The notes under the pieces: model-generated
Database searches by the model: none
What the model saw: only the letters and a program-made list of their open reading frames with translations
What the model was told of the DNA's origin: nothing
Assembly: GCF_004000255.1 (NCBI RefSeq)
Contig: NZ_RCIQ01000003.1
Location: 56,389 to 120,388, forward strand
Reading direction: 5' to 3'
Source of the DNA: Nioella ostreopsis
GTDB lineage: Bacteria > Pseudomonadota > Alphaproteobacteria > Rhodobacterales > Rhodobacteraceae
DNA: 64,000 nt
In this document: positions 56,163 to 64,000 of the stretch, one piece after another
Numbering within the stretch: the stretch's first letter is position 1
Layout: every line of letters starts with the position of its first letter
Translations under genes and position numbers: made by a program

Positions 56163-58244
56163 ATGACCGATGCATATGACGGACCGATCCTTGAAATCGA
56201 AAACCTCTCCATCAGCTTCTTCACGCGCCTGCGCGAGATCCCGGCGGTGATGGATTTCTCCTGCACGGTGATGCCGGGCGAGGCCATGGGCCTCGTGGGC
56301 GAATCCGGCTGCGGGAAATCCACCGTGGCGCTCGGGGTCATGCAGGACCTTGGCGTGAACGGGCGCATCGTGGGCGGCTCGATCAAGTTCAAGGGCAAGA
56401 ACCTGAACGAGATGTCGATGCAGGAACTTGCCAAGATCCGCGGCAAGGAAATCGCGATGATCTATCAGGAACCGATGGCCTCGCTCAATCCGGCGATGAA
56501 GATCGGCAAGCAGCTGATGGAAGTGCCCATGATCCACGAGGGCGTTTCCAAGGAGGAGGCCTACAAGCGCGCCTTGGAAGTGGTCACCGATGTGCGCCTG
56601 CCGGACCCGGAACGCATGCTGGATGCCTATCCGCACCAGCTGTCCGGCGGTCAGCAGCAGCGCATCGTCATCGCTCTGGCGCTGATGGCGAACCCGTCGC
56701 TTCTGATCCTCGATGAACCCACCACCGCGCTCGATGTGACGGTGGAGGCCGCGGTGGTCGAGATCGTCAAGGAACTGGGCAAGAAATACGGCACCTCGAT
56801 GCTGTTCATCTCGCACAATCTTGGCCTGATCCTCGAAACCTGCGACCGGCTGTGCGTGATGTATTCGGGCGAGGCGGTGGAAACCGGGTCCATCAAGGAC
56901 GTGTTCGACAAGATGCGCCACCCCTATACGCAGGCACTGTTCCGCTCGATCCCGTTGCCCGGGGCCGACAAGAACAGCCGTCCCCTGTTGGCAATTCCGG
57001 GCAATTTCCCCCTGCCCCATGAACGCCCGCCGGGCTGCAACTTCGGCCCTCGCTGCGACTATTTCGAGGGCGGTCGATGTGACGCCGGGGATATCCGCAT
57101 GGATGGCATCGACGGCGATGACCGGCACGAGTCCCGCTGCCTGAAGTTCCGCGAGATCGACTGGAACGCACCAATTGCCGCGCCGATCAAGACCGCGAAG
57201 GCCGAGATCGGCGAGGTGGTGCTGAAGGTCGACAACCTCAAGAAATATTACGAGGTCGCGGCCAGTGCGCTGTTCAGTCATGGCGAGAAAAAGGTGGTCA
57301 AGGCCAACGAAACCCTCAGCTTCGAGGCCCGCGAATCCGAGACGCTGGCCATCGTCGGTGAATCCGGCTGCGGCAAGTCCACCCTCGCCAAGGTGCTGAT
57401 GGGGCTGGAGACGGCCACCGACGGCCATGTGGTGCTCGACAACAAGGGCATCGAGGCGGTGCCGATCGAGGAACGCGATACCAAGACGGTGTCGTCCATT
57501 CAGATGGTGTTCCAGAACCCGTTCGACACGCTGAACCCGTCGATGACCGTGGGCCGACAGATCATCCGGGCGCTGGAGATCTTCAAGATCGGTAAGAACG
57601 AGGCCGAGCGGCGTCAGCGGATGCTGGAACTGCTGGATCTCGTGAAACTGCCCCGCGCCTTTGCCGACCGGATGCCCCGGCAGCTCTCGGGCGGGCAGAA
57701 ACAGCGCGTCGGGATTGCGCGTGCCTTCGCAGGCGACGCCCGGATCGTGGTGGCGGACGAGCCTGTCTCGGCTCTCGACGTCTCGGTGCAGGCGGCCGTG
57801 ACGGACCTGTTGATGGAGATCCAGCGGGAGCAGAAGACGACGCTCCTCTTTATCAGTCACGACCTGTCCATCGTCCGCTACCTGTCGGATCGGGTGATGG
57901 TGATGTATCTGGGTCATGTGGTGGAAATCGGCTCGACCGACCAGGTCTTCAGCCCGCCCTACCACCCCTATACCGAGGCGCTTCTGTCGGCGGTTCCGAT
58001 TGCCGATACCTCGGTCGAGAAGGAACATATCGTTCTGGAAGGTGATATCCCGTCGGCCATGAACCCGCCATCCGGCTGCCCGTTCCAGACCCGGTGCCGC
58101 TGGAAGAAGGACGTGCCCGGCGGGCTGTGTGAACGGGATGTGCCGCCGATGAAGAAGCTGGCGGATGGGCATCAGATCAAATGCCATCTCGCGGACGACA
58201 TCCTGGCGCGGATGCGGCCGGTCATCAAGATCGCGGCTGAATAG
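56163..58244 (+). CDS. Fused peptide ABC transporter ATPase (DppD-DppF)
   Basis: A 693-residue protein carrying two complete ABC ATPase domains, normally separate proteins. The first (about 1-330) has GESGCGKST near residue 46 and LSGGQQQR. The second (about 350-690) has GESGCGKST near 399 and LSGGQKQR. Each is followed by the oligopeptide-type C-terminal cysteine region (CNFGPRC and CPFQTRCRW). Both Walker B motifs (LILDEPTTALDV, IVVADEPVSALDV) are intact. AAGGA lies 8 nt upstream of the ATG. It ends the operon. Confidence 0.94.
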   Translation: MTDAYDGPILEIENLSISFFTRLREIPAVMDFSCTVMPGEAMGLVGESGCGKSTVALGVMQDLGVNGRIVGGSIKFKGKNLNEMSMQELAKIRGKEIAMIYQEPMASLNPAMKIGKQLMEVPMIHEGVSKEEAYKRALEVVTDVRLPDPERMLDAYPHQLSGGQQQRIVIALALMANPSLLILDEPTTALDVTVEAAVVEIVKELGKKYGTSMLFISHNLGLILETCDRLCVMYSGEAVETGSIKDVFDKMRHPYTQALFRSIPLPGADKNSRPLLAIPGNFPLPHERPPGCNFGPRCDYFEGGRCDAGDIRMDGIDGDDRHESRCLKFREIDWNAPIAAPIKTAKAEIGEVVLKVDNLKKYYEVAASALFSHGEKKVVKANETLSFEARESETLAIVGESGCGKSTLAKVLMGLETATDGHVVLDNKGIEAVPIEERDTKTVSSIQMVFQNPFDTLNPSMTVGRQIIRALEIFKIGKNEAERRQRMLELLDLVKLPRAFADRMPRQLSGGQKQRVGIARAFAGDARIVVADEPVSALDVSVQAAVTDLLMEIQREQKTTLLFISHDLSIVRYLSDRVMVMYLGHVVEIGSTDQVFSPPYHPYTEALLSAVPIADTSVEKEHIVLEGDIPSAMNPPSGCPFQTRCRWKKDVPGGLCERDVPPMKKLADGHQIKCHLADDILARMRPVIKIAAE

Positions 58245-58270
58245 GCCACGACCGAGCATGGTGAAACAAG

Positions 58271-58297
58271 AGACCCCCGGTTCGTCCGGGGGTTTTT
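58271..58297 (+). terminator. Intrinsic terminator of the ABC transporter operon
   Basis: GACCCCCGG pairs with CCGGGGGTT around a short TTCGT loop, followed by TTTTT. Confidence 0.85.
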
Positions 58298-58342
58298 CAT
58301 GTCTTCCCTGAGCGTATGCGCACAGGTCTTTGGTTCAAAACG

Positions 58343-58366
58343 AAAAAAGGGGGCCCGAAGGCCCCC
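58343..58366 (-). terminator. Leftward intrinsic terminator facing nrdJ
   Basis: On the minus strand GGGGGCC-TTCG-GGCCCCC is followed by TTTTTT (A-run at 58343-58348 on the plus strand). It lies about 200 bp beyond the nrdJ stop and can catch leftward transcripts. Confidence 0.7.
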
Positions 58367-58511
58367 TGTAGTCTCGCTGTTCAGGCTCACTATTTATACC
58401 GCCCGGAGTTTTCTGCCTGCGGCCTGAACCGCGTCAGGGGCGAGCGCACCCGCCCCGTGTTTCAGAACCCGCGCCGGGGCAATTGGCGCAAGTCCCGATC
58501 TTGTTGCGCGG

Positions 58512-58558
58512 GAAAACTCTTCGAAGAGTTTTCAGGAAGGCCCTTCGAAGGGCCTTCC
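58512..58558. repeat. Two adjacent perfect palindromes with CTTCGAAG cores
   Basis: A 22-bp perfect palindrome (58512-58533, GAAAACTC-TTCGAA-GAGTTTTC) and a 24-bp one (58535-58558, GGAAGGCCC-TTCGAA-GGGCCTTCC) lie one base apart, immediately after nrdJ. Both share the TTCGAA centre. They may be terminators, REP-like elements or an RNA-stabilising structure. The 320-bp space 58245-58564 holds these and the two terminators, and I see no gene in it. Confidence 0.7.
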
Positions 58559-58564
58559 CCGCGC

Positions 58565-61500
58565 TTAGCTGCACCCGCTGGTCGCCCCGCAGGTGTTGCA
58601 CTTCATGCAGGTGCCGTTGCGCACCAGCGTGTAGTTTCCGCAATCGCCGCAGGCCTCGCCCTCGTAGCCCTGCATCTTGGCCTTGGTGCGCGCGTCCATT
58701 CCGACGGTGCCAGAGGCCACGGCGGTGGTCGTCGTGGAGCTGACCGCGACGGTGTTGCGGGCCACTTCCGGCACCAGCGTTTCCAGCGTCGCCACCGGAT
58801 CGCCCGCGCCGTTCAGCGCCGTGATCGCCCCGGCCCCGCCTTGCAGAACCACCAGTTCCTGCGGCACCCGCTTGCGCAGATAGCCGGTCGAGGAGATCTG
58901 GCGCAGCACGTCAATGGGCGAGGAGGCGCGGCTGTCCGGCACTTCCTCGAAATTGCGCACGCCCTCTTCCTGGCCACGGCCGAGACTGTCGAAGGTGGCG
59001 CCTTCCGGCTTCACATGCGCCAGATCGGTGCGGTCCAGATAGCTGACCGCCAGTTCGCGGAAGATATAGTCGAGGATCGAGGTGGCGTTCTTGATCGAGT
59101 CATTACCCTGCACCATGCCCGCCGGTTCGAACTTGGTGAAGGTGAAGGCGTCGACGAATTCCTCCAGCGGCACGCCGTATTGCAGGCCCACGGAGACAGC
59201 GATGGCGAAGTTGTTCATCATCGCGCGGAAGCCCGCGCCTTCCTTGTGCATGTCGATGAAGATTTCCCCGAGGGACCCATCGGCATATTCGCCTGTCCGC
59301 AGATAGACCTTGTGCCCCCCCACAACCGCCTTTTGCGTATAGCCCTTGCGCCGCTCCGGCATCTTCTCGCGGTGGCTGCGGATGATCTCCTTGACCACGA
59401 CCTTTTCGATGATCTTCTCGGCCAGCACCTGCGCCTTTTCGGCGGGAGTGCCGGTTTCGAGCGTTTCAGCCGCCTCGTCATCATCTTCGACCAGAGCAGC
59501 AGCGAGCGGCTGGCTGAGTTTCGACCCGTCGCGATAGAGCGCATTGGCCTTCACGCCGAGCGACCAGCTGAGCTCGTATGCCTTCTGGCAATCCTCGATG
59601 GTCGCATCATTGGGCATGTTGATCGTCTTGGAGATCGCGCCCGAGATGAAGCTTTGCGCCGCCGCCATCATGGTGATGTGGCTGTTGACGCTGAGGAAGC
59701 GCTTGCCCTTCTTGCCGCACGGATTCGCGCAATCGAAGATATGGTAATGCTCTTCCTTCAGATGCGGCGCCCCTTCCAGAGTCATCGTCCCGCAGACATG
59801 ATCGTTCGCGGCTTCGATATCCTTCCGGGCAAAGCCGAAATGGCGCAGCATGTCGAAGGTCGGGTCATTCAGTTTCGCCGCCGGGATGCCGAGCACCTTG
59901 GTGCAGAACTCTTCCCCAAGCGTCCACTGGTTGAACACGAAGCGGATGTCGAAGGCCGAGGGCAGCGCCGCTTCCACCTTCTCGATCTCTGCATCGCTGA
60001 AGCCATGGCCGCGCAGCGTGGTGTGGTTGATGATGGGCGCATTGCCCAAGGTGCCATGACCGACCGCGTGCGAGGTGATTTCCTCAATCTGTGCAGTGGT
60101 ATAGCCGAGCTTTTCGAGCGCCGCAGGCACCGACTGGTTGATGATCTTGAAGTAACCGCCACCGGCCAGCTTCTTGAACTTCACCAGGGCGAAATCGGGC
60201 TCGATCCCGGTCGTGTCGCAATCCATCACCAGACCGATGGTGCCCGTGGGGGCGATGACCGACACCTGCGCATTGCGGTAGCCGTACTTCTCACCTAGCG
60301 CCAGCGCCTCGTCCCAGGTCTGTTCAGCGAGGGCAATCAGCGTCTGATCGGGGCAACTGGCGTGATCCAGCGGGACCGGCTTCACCGCCAGATCCTCGTA
60401 GCCATCCGTCGCACCTTGGGCTGCGCGGCGGTGGTTGCGGATCACGCGCAGCATATGCGCGCGGTTGCGCTCAAAGCCCGAGAACGGCCCCAGCTCGCCT
60501 GCGATCTCGGCGGAGGTCGCGTAGGCCACACCGGTCATGATCGCGGTCAGCGCGCCGCCCATGGCCCGGCCTTCGTCCGAGTCGTAGCCAAGGCCCATGT
60601 TCATCAGCAGGCCGCCGATATTGGCATAGCCAAGGCCGAGCGTGCGGAAATCGTAGCTGAGCTGCGCAATCTCCTTGGACGGGAACTGCGCCATCATCAC
60701 CGAGATTTCCAGCGTCAGCGTCCACAGCCGCGTGGCATGCATGTAGGCTTCCGCATCGAACTTGCCGTCTGTGTAGAAGGTCAGCAGGTTCATCGACGCG
60801 AGGTTGCAGGCCGTGTCGTCGAGGAACATGTACTCGGAACAGGGGTTTGACCCCCGGATCGCGCCATCTTCCGGGCAGGTATGCCAGGCGTTCACGGTGT
60901 CGTGGAACTGGATGCCCGGATCGGCGCAGGCCCAGGCCGCGTGGCCGATCGTATCCCACAGCTCGCGCGCCTTCACTGTCTTGGAGACCTTGCCGTTGGT
61001 GCGGTTGATCAGATCCCAATCGCTGTCCTCTTCGACAGCTTTCAGGAACGCATCGGTTACCCGGATCGAGTTGTTGGAGTTCTGGCCAGAGACCGAGTTA
61101 TAGGCCTCGGAGTCCCAGTCCGTGTCATAGGTCGGGAACTCGATGCTGGTGTGCCCCTGCTTCGCGTAGTCCAGAACCCGCTTGATATAGGTCTCAGGGA
61201 TCGCCATTTTCTTGGCGTCCCGAATTGCACTTTTCAGACTTTCGTTCTTTGCGGGATCAACCGCGTCCTCTGCCAGCCCGTCCCACGCTGCAATCGCCGC
61301 GAAAATCGCGTTCAGCATCTTCTCGTGCATCTTGGACCCGGCGACGATGGAGGCAACCTTCTGCTCCTCCAGCACCTTCCAGTTGATGAATTCCTCGATA
61401 TCGGGGTGGTCCGCATCGACGATCACCATCTTGGCCGCGCGCCGGGTGGTGCCGCCGGACTTGATCGCGCCCGCTGCCCGGTCACCGATTTTCAGGAAAC

Positions 61501-62266
61501 CCATGAGGCCAGAGGATTTGCCGCCGCCAGACAGTGCCTCTCCCTCGGCGCGGAGAGACGAGAAATTGGTGCCGGTGCCGGAGCCGTATTTGAACAGGCG
61601 CGCCTCACGCACCCACAGGTCCATGATGCCGCCTTCGTTTACCAGATCATCGCTGACCGACTGGATGAAGCAGGCATGCGGCTGCGGATGTTCGTAGGAC
61701 GAGGTGGATTTCGTCAGCTTGCCGGTCTTGTGATCCACATAGTGGTGACCCTGCGCGGGGCCGTCGATTCCATAGGCCCAATGCAGGCCGGTGTTGAACC
61801 ATTGCGGGCTGTTAGGCGCTGCCATCTGACGCGCCAGCATCAGCTGCATTTCGTCGAAATAGGCGCGGGCGTCATCCTCGGTGGTGAAGTAGCCCCCTTT
61901 CCAGCCCCAGTAGCACCAGGCGCCCGCCAGACGGCGGAACACTTGCTTGGCCGAGCTTTCGCCACCGAAACGCTGATCTTCCGGCAGATCCGCCAGCGCG
62001 ACCTCATCGGGCACGTGACGCCACAGGAACGAGGGCACGCCCTTTTCCTTGACCGGTTTCAGGATCGCGGCGACCCCAGCCTTGCGGAAATACTTCTGGG
62101 CCAGCACGTCTGACGCAACCTGGCTCCAGCCGACGGGCACTTCAACACCGTCCAGCTTGAACACGGTGGTGCCGTCAGGATTGCGAATCTCGGAAGATGT
62201 CAGGCTGAATTCCAGGTCCGCATACGTATCCTGGTCCGCCTTGGTGAAACGGCGTTCGATCTTCAT
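58565..62266 (-). CDS. nrdJ: Adenosylcobalamin-dependent ribonucleotide reductase (class II)
   Basis: Reduces ribonucleotides to deoxyribonucleotides with a cobalamin-generated thiyl radical, working with or without oxygen. The 1233-residue chain includes the active-site NPCSE (N474, C476, E478), then [28 protein letters not shown] and [21 protein letters not shown] follow. The C-terminal zinc-binding cysteines lie in [18 protein letters not shown] and [10 protein letters not shown]. It is monocistronic. A probable NrdR box lies in its leader and palindromes follow it. Confidence 0.96.
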   Translation of the reverse strand: MKIERRFTKADQDTYADLEFSLTSSEIRNPDGTTVFKLDGVEVPVGWSQVASDVLAQKYFRKAGVAAILKPVKEKGVPSFLWRHVPDEVALADLPEDQRFGGESSAKQVFRRLAGAWCYWGWKGGYFTTEDDARAYFDEMQLMLARQMAAPNSPQWFNTGLHWAYGIDGPAQGHHYVDHKTGKLTKSTSSYEHPQPHACFIQSVSDDLVNEGGIMDLWVREARLFKYGSGTGTNFSSLRAEGEALSGGGKSSGLMGFLKIGDRAAGAIKSGGTTRRAAKMVIVDADHPDIEEFINWKVLEEQKVASIVAGSKMHEKMLNAIFAAIAAWDGLAEDAVDPAKNESLKSAIRDAKKMAIPETYIKRVLDYAKQGHTSIEFPTYDTDWDSEAYNSVSGQNSNNSIRVTDAFLKAVEEDSDWDLINRTNGKVSKTVKARELWDTIGHAAWACADPGIQFHDTVNAWHTCPEDGAIRGSNPCSEYMFLDDTACNLASMNLLTFYTDGKFDAEAYMHATRLWTLTLEISVMMAQFPSKEIAQLSYDFRTLGLGYANIGGLLMNMGLGYDSDEGRAMGGALTAIMTGVAYATSAEIAGELGPFSGFERNRAHMLRVIRNHRRAAQGATDGYEDLAVKPVPLDHASCPDQTLIALAEQTWDEALALGEKYGYRNAQVSVIAPTGTIGLVMDCDTTGIEPDFALVKFKKLAGGGYFKIINQSVPAALEKLGYTTAQIEEITSHAVGHGTLGNAPIINHTTLRGHGFSDAEIEKVEAALPSAFDIRFVFNQWTLGEEFCTKVLGIPAAKLNDPTFDMLRHFGFARKDIEAANDHVCGTMTLEGAPHLKEEHYHIFDCANPCGKKGKRFLSVNSHITMMAAAQSFISGAISKTINMPNDATIEDCQKAYELSWSLGVKANALYRDGSKLSQPLAAALVEDDDEAAETLETGTPAEKAQVLAEKIIEKVVVKEIIRSHREKMPERRKGYTQKAVVGGHKVYLRTGEYADGSLGEIFIDMHKEGAGFRAMMNNFAIAVSVGLQYGVPLEEFVDAFTFTKFEPAGMVQGNDSIKNATSILDYIFRELAVSYLDRTDLAHVKPEGATFDSLGRGQEEGVRNFEEVPDSRASSPIDVLRQISSTGYLRKRVPQELVVLQGGAGAITALNGAGDPVATLETLVPEVARNTVAVSSTTTTAVASGTVGMDARTKAKMQGYEGEACGDCGNYTLVRNGTCMKCNTCGATSGCS

Positions 62267-62786
62267 GGTCTGCCTCTTGTCCCTATGCGTGCGCGGCGTG
62301 CCAGCGTGTCCCCGCTCTTGCCGTCTTGATTCCCTTCATGTCGGGCAGCGTGTCGACGCGCCGTGGTCCCCCAGAACCCGGTTACGGCCGCCAAGCCGTT
62401 CTGTCTTAGATGTGAAGACCATCTGCCCCTTGGTGCCTGCGGCCACTACATTTAGTGCTGCCCCGCTCGACAGCTACAAACTGACGTATCCACGCATAGG
62501 GCGTCAACGGATTTTTTTTACTTTCGTGTTACAAATATCCCTTGCATTGAAGGCAATCCACAGCCCCGCCTGTGACCATCCGATTCACGCGTATCCTTTC
62601 GGACAGGTTTTCCGCTGAAAGCAGCGGCAGTTACGCGGTGAAGGGAAAGTGCCGCCTTGGATCGCGTTAGGAAACACTAATTGTGGGGGTGTCAAATCGG
62701 CCACATCTACATCTGGTGGCGGACGTGATTCCCGACAGCGTCGCTGGCTGCAGTGTCACGGTTTCTGCGAATCTCGGAGCGTCCCG
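62267..62786. other. Long intergenic region upstream of nrdJ
   Basis: No convincing gene occupies these 520 bp. On the minus strand a TTGACG element (62507-62502) lies in an AT-rich patch with an eight-base T-run at about 62512-62519, a plausible promoter area, though no good -10 follows at 17 bp. An NrdR-like box follows at 62457-62444, so the leader would be about 200 nt. I looked for the conserved cobalamin riboswitch boxes and did not find them. Confidence 0.55.
62444..62457 (-). promoter_or_regulatory. Candidate NrdR box
   Basis: CACTACATTTAGTG is an inverted repeat (CACTA-N4-TAGTG) matching 12 of 14 positions of CACTATATATAGTG, the core of the known NrdR operator. It lies between the putative nrdJ promoter and the nrdJ start. 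A second box at the usual 21 or 31 bp spacing was not found. Confidence 0.55.
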
Positions 62787-63764
62787 CTACAGCCGCCCGA
62801 GTGACGCCGCAAGCCACAAGGCCGCCTGCCCGGCGCGGCCCTGTCGATAGATGCCCAATTCCCGAAAGCTGCGCAGGCGGGACACCATATCTTGTGTTCG
62901 GATACTCTTGAACCGATCCAACAGCGCGCGGTTCTCTGGCGTCAGGCGATGTGCGGACACCGACAACGCGCGGGCATTGCAGGCGGTCCAGGCAGCCAGA
63001 TCGCCTGATGTGACCATCCTGAACCTCTTCAGCGCCGCACGCGTTCCAAGGTTGGTGCCGAAGAGGTTGTCGCCATGCTGCCGGTAAAGCACTGTGGGCT
63101 GCTCGCTGCGGATGACCTGCCCGCCGGCGCCGCTGATCAACTGGTAAAGCCACCAGTCATGGGTCACCGGCAGGCAATCCGCCGCCAGTGCCTCTGTTGC
63201 AGCCGCGCGGGCCAGATCCACCCCGGCCCGGTTCAGCAGCATTGTGTTCCCACCGGCGATGCTTTGCACCAGCGCATTGCGAAATCCGGCCGGACGGGAA
63301 AACCGAGGGGACTGGCGGCGATTGCTCAGATCCTCGTTGACGATCCAGGTGGCGCTGCCAAAGAGCGCCGGCACCTCCCGCGGTATTCCCGAAAGTGCCT
63401 CTTGCCCCCGTTCAAGCCGATCGGGCAACCAGACATCGTCCTGATCGGACAGGGCCGCCCAAGCAGTGCCCTCGGCCAGTCCCGCCAGCAGCGACAGAAA
63501 ATTCGCCGCAACACCCCGGCCCGGTCCGGCGATCAGGGCTACGGATCGTCCCTCTTCGTGTTGCGCGCGGGCAAAATCCGTCACCATCCGCGGCCCCGTA
63601 TCCTGCGAGCCATCGTCGCTGACGGTCAGGTCCCAATCCGGTACGGTCTGATCGGCGAAACTGGTCAACTGGTCATCCAGAAAAGCAGCGCCGTCGAACA
63701 GCCCCATGAGAATCGCGGTGCGGCCCGTCCCGCCATCCGTGTTCCTGATCTTGCGGGTTTCCAT
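62787..63764 (-). CDS. Family 2 glycosyltransferase
   Basis: A 325-residue GT-A fold glycosyltransferase. [36 protein letters not shown]-type N-terminal strands are followed by the acidic SDQDDVW motif (metal and sugar-nucleotide binding). THDWWLYQL and the Arg/Gln-rich VLYRQHGDN match rhamnosyl- or glucosyltransferase-type GT2 enzymes of surface polysaccharide synthesis. The acceptor is unknown, and no other polysaccharide gene is adjacent. The ATG at 63764 is preferred over the GTG just before it. Confidence 0.88.
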   Translation of the reverse strand: METRKIRNTDGGTGRTAILMGLFDGAAFLDDQLTSFADQTVPDWDLTVSDDGSQDTGPRMVTDFARAQHEEGRSVALIAGPGRGVAANFLSLLAGLAEGTAWAALSDQDDVWLPDRLERGQEALSGIPREVPALFGSATWIVNEDLSNRRQSPRFSRPAGFRNALVQSIAGGNTMLLNRAGVDLARAAATEALAADCLPVTHDWWLYQLISGAGGQVIRSEQPTVLYRQHGDNLFGTNLGTRAALKRFRMVTSGDLAAWTACNARALSVSAHRLTPENRALLDRFKSIRTQDMVSRLRSFRELGIYRQGRAGQAALWLAASLGRL

Positions 63765-63850
63765 CACATCACCAGCCGTTCAAACGTCACCGCACCTACC
63801 TGCCCGCAGGGATCAGCCGGTGCAAGTCTCGTGCCGCATTGTGTGGAAAA

Positions 63851-63927
63851 TGGTCGGGGAGGCGAGATTCGAACTCACGGCCTTCTGTACCCAAAACAGA
63901 CGCGCTACCAGGCTGCGCTACACCCCG
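63851..63927 (-). tRNA. tRNA-Pro (anticodon UGG)
   Basis: A 77-nt cloverleaf including an encoded CCA. The D stem is GCGC/GCGC and the anticodon stem is TCTGT/ACAGA with loop TTTGGGT, so the anticodon is TGG. The T stem is GTGAG/CTCGC around TTCGAAT. The acceptor stem CGGGGTG/CTCCCCG has one T-T mismatch at pair 6-67. Confidence 0.95.
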
Positions 63928-64000
63928 ACTGGCGCTTCCTCTACCGCGCTCTGCGCGAGGATGGAAGCCCGATTATTCGCAAGGCCACACCGCAAGGGTC

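Noticed and set aside
54665-56446. 593-codon minus-strand frame opposite the enlarged permease
   Set aside because: It is antisense to a hydrophobic membrane protein and shows the expected Glu/Arg/His-rich artefact.
56112-58259. 715-codon minus-strand open frame opposite the fused ATPase
   Set aside because: The composition is typical of antisense frames, and both ABC domains are intact on the plus strand.
58512-58558. CRISPR repeat or attachment site
   Set aside because: The two palindromes differ in arm sequence and there is no spacer series, integrase gene or tRNA target nearby.
58316-60298. 660-codon plus-strand frame opposite nrdJ
   Set aside because: It overlaps terminators and the conserved reductase; no protein-like features.
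62267-62786. Cobalamin riboswitch before nrdJ
   Set aside because: The conserved B12-box and surrounding elements were not found on the minus strand. An NrdR-like box explains regulation better.
63851-63927. Integration of a mobile element at tRNA-Pro
   Set aside because: No duplicated tRNA 3' end or integrase is present in the window. The flanking genes look chromosomal.

Overview
This 64 kb window is a GC-rich, densely packed stretch of what looks like the core chromosome of an alphaproteobacterium, most probably a Rhodobacteraceae (Roseobacter-group) species. The inference rests on gene content: chpT of the CtrA phosphorelay, LpxI in place of LpxH, class II DAHP synthase, an adenosylcobalamin-dependent ribonucleotide reductase, an olsBA ornithine-lipid pair, DUF3553/PAS_5/DUF2189 proteins and a BamA-LpxA-LpxI-LpxB block. 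No rRNA, insertion sequence, prophage, CRISPR array or recognisable defence island was found. One tRNA (Pro-UGG) lies at the right edge.

Layout. 1-1.5 kb: the 3' part of a gene made of near-identical 87-residue repeats. 1.5-9.4 kb: a leftward run (DUF3971/AsmA-like lipid-transfer protein, queA, MFS transporter, DUF924 protein, lpdA). 9.5-12.9 kb: a rightward peroxiredoxin-DUF455 pair, then an M23 endopeptidase overlapping a bactofilin. 13-18.5 kb: leftward DUF2189 protein, a secreted HExxH protein, release factor 2 and PBP1A. 18.6-25.8 kb: small enzymes, including an acyl-CoA thioesterase/crotonase pair, a ctaA-M32 peptidase-MFS operon, a TrmJ-like methylase and a degenerate ThiE-like protein. 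25.8-31.2 kb: olsBA, DUF3553/chpT, yicC-gmk-gamma carbonic anhydrase and a PAS_5 protein. 31.3-37.5 kb: class II DAHP synthase, a GlxA-type regulator, glnE and YbaK.

37.5-49.6 kb is the conserved envelope and translation supercluster, read leftward: pyrH, frr, uppS, cdsA, dxr, rseP, a 41-residue membrane ORF, bamA, ompH/skp, fabZ, lpxA, lpxI, lpxB. It joins isoprenoid, phospholipid, lipid A and outer-membrane-protein assembly. lpxD, which usually lies between skp and fabZ, is absent from the block.

49.7-58.3 kb: miaA, an AraC regulator and a dipeptide-type ABC transporter operon. The transporter has a Tat-exported binding protein, two enlarged permeases and two ATPases fused in one chain. 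58.5-64 kb: class II ribonucleotide reductase with a probable NrdR box in its leader, a family 2 glycosyltransferase and tRNA-Pro.

Many junctions are 4-nt ATGA or GTGA overlaps, and two convergent gene pairs share a CTAG that serves as TAG on both strands. I did not find a clearly new multi-gene system. The most worthwhile leads are the tandem-repeat protein, the unannotated 41-residue ORF between rseP and bamA, the unusual peptide transporter architecture, paired palindromes near the lpd promoter and downstream of nrdJ, and the bactofilin/M23 pair.
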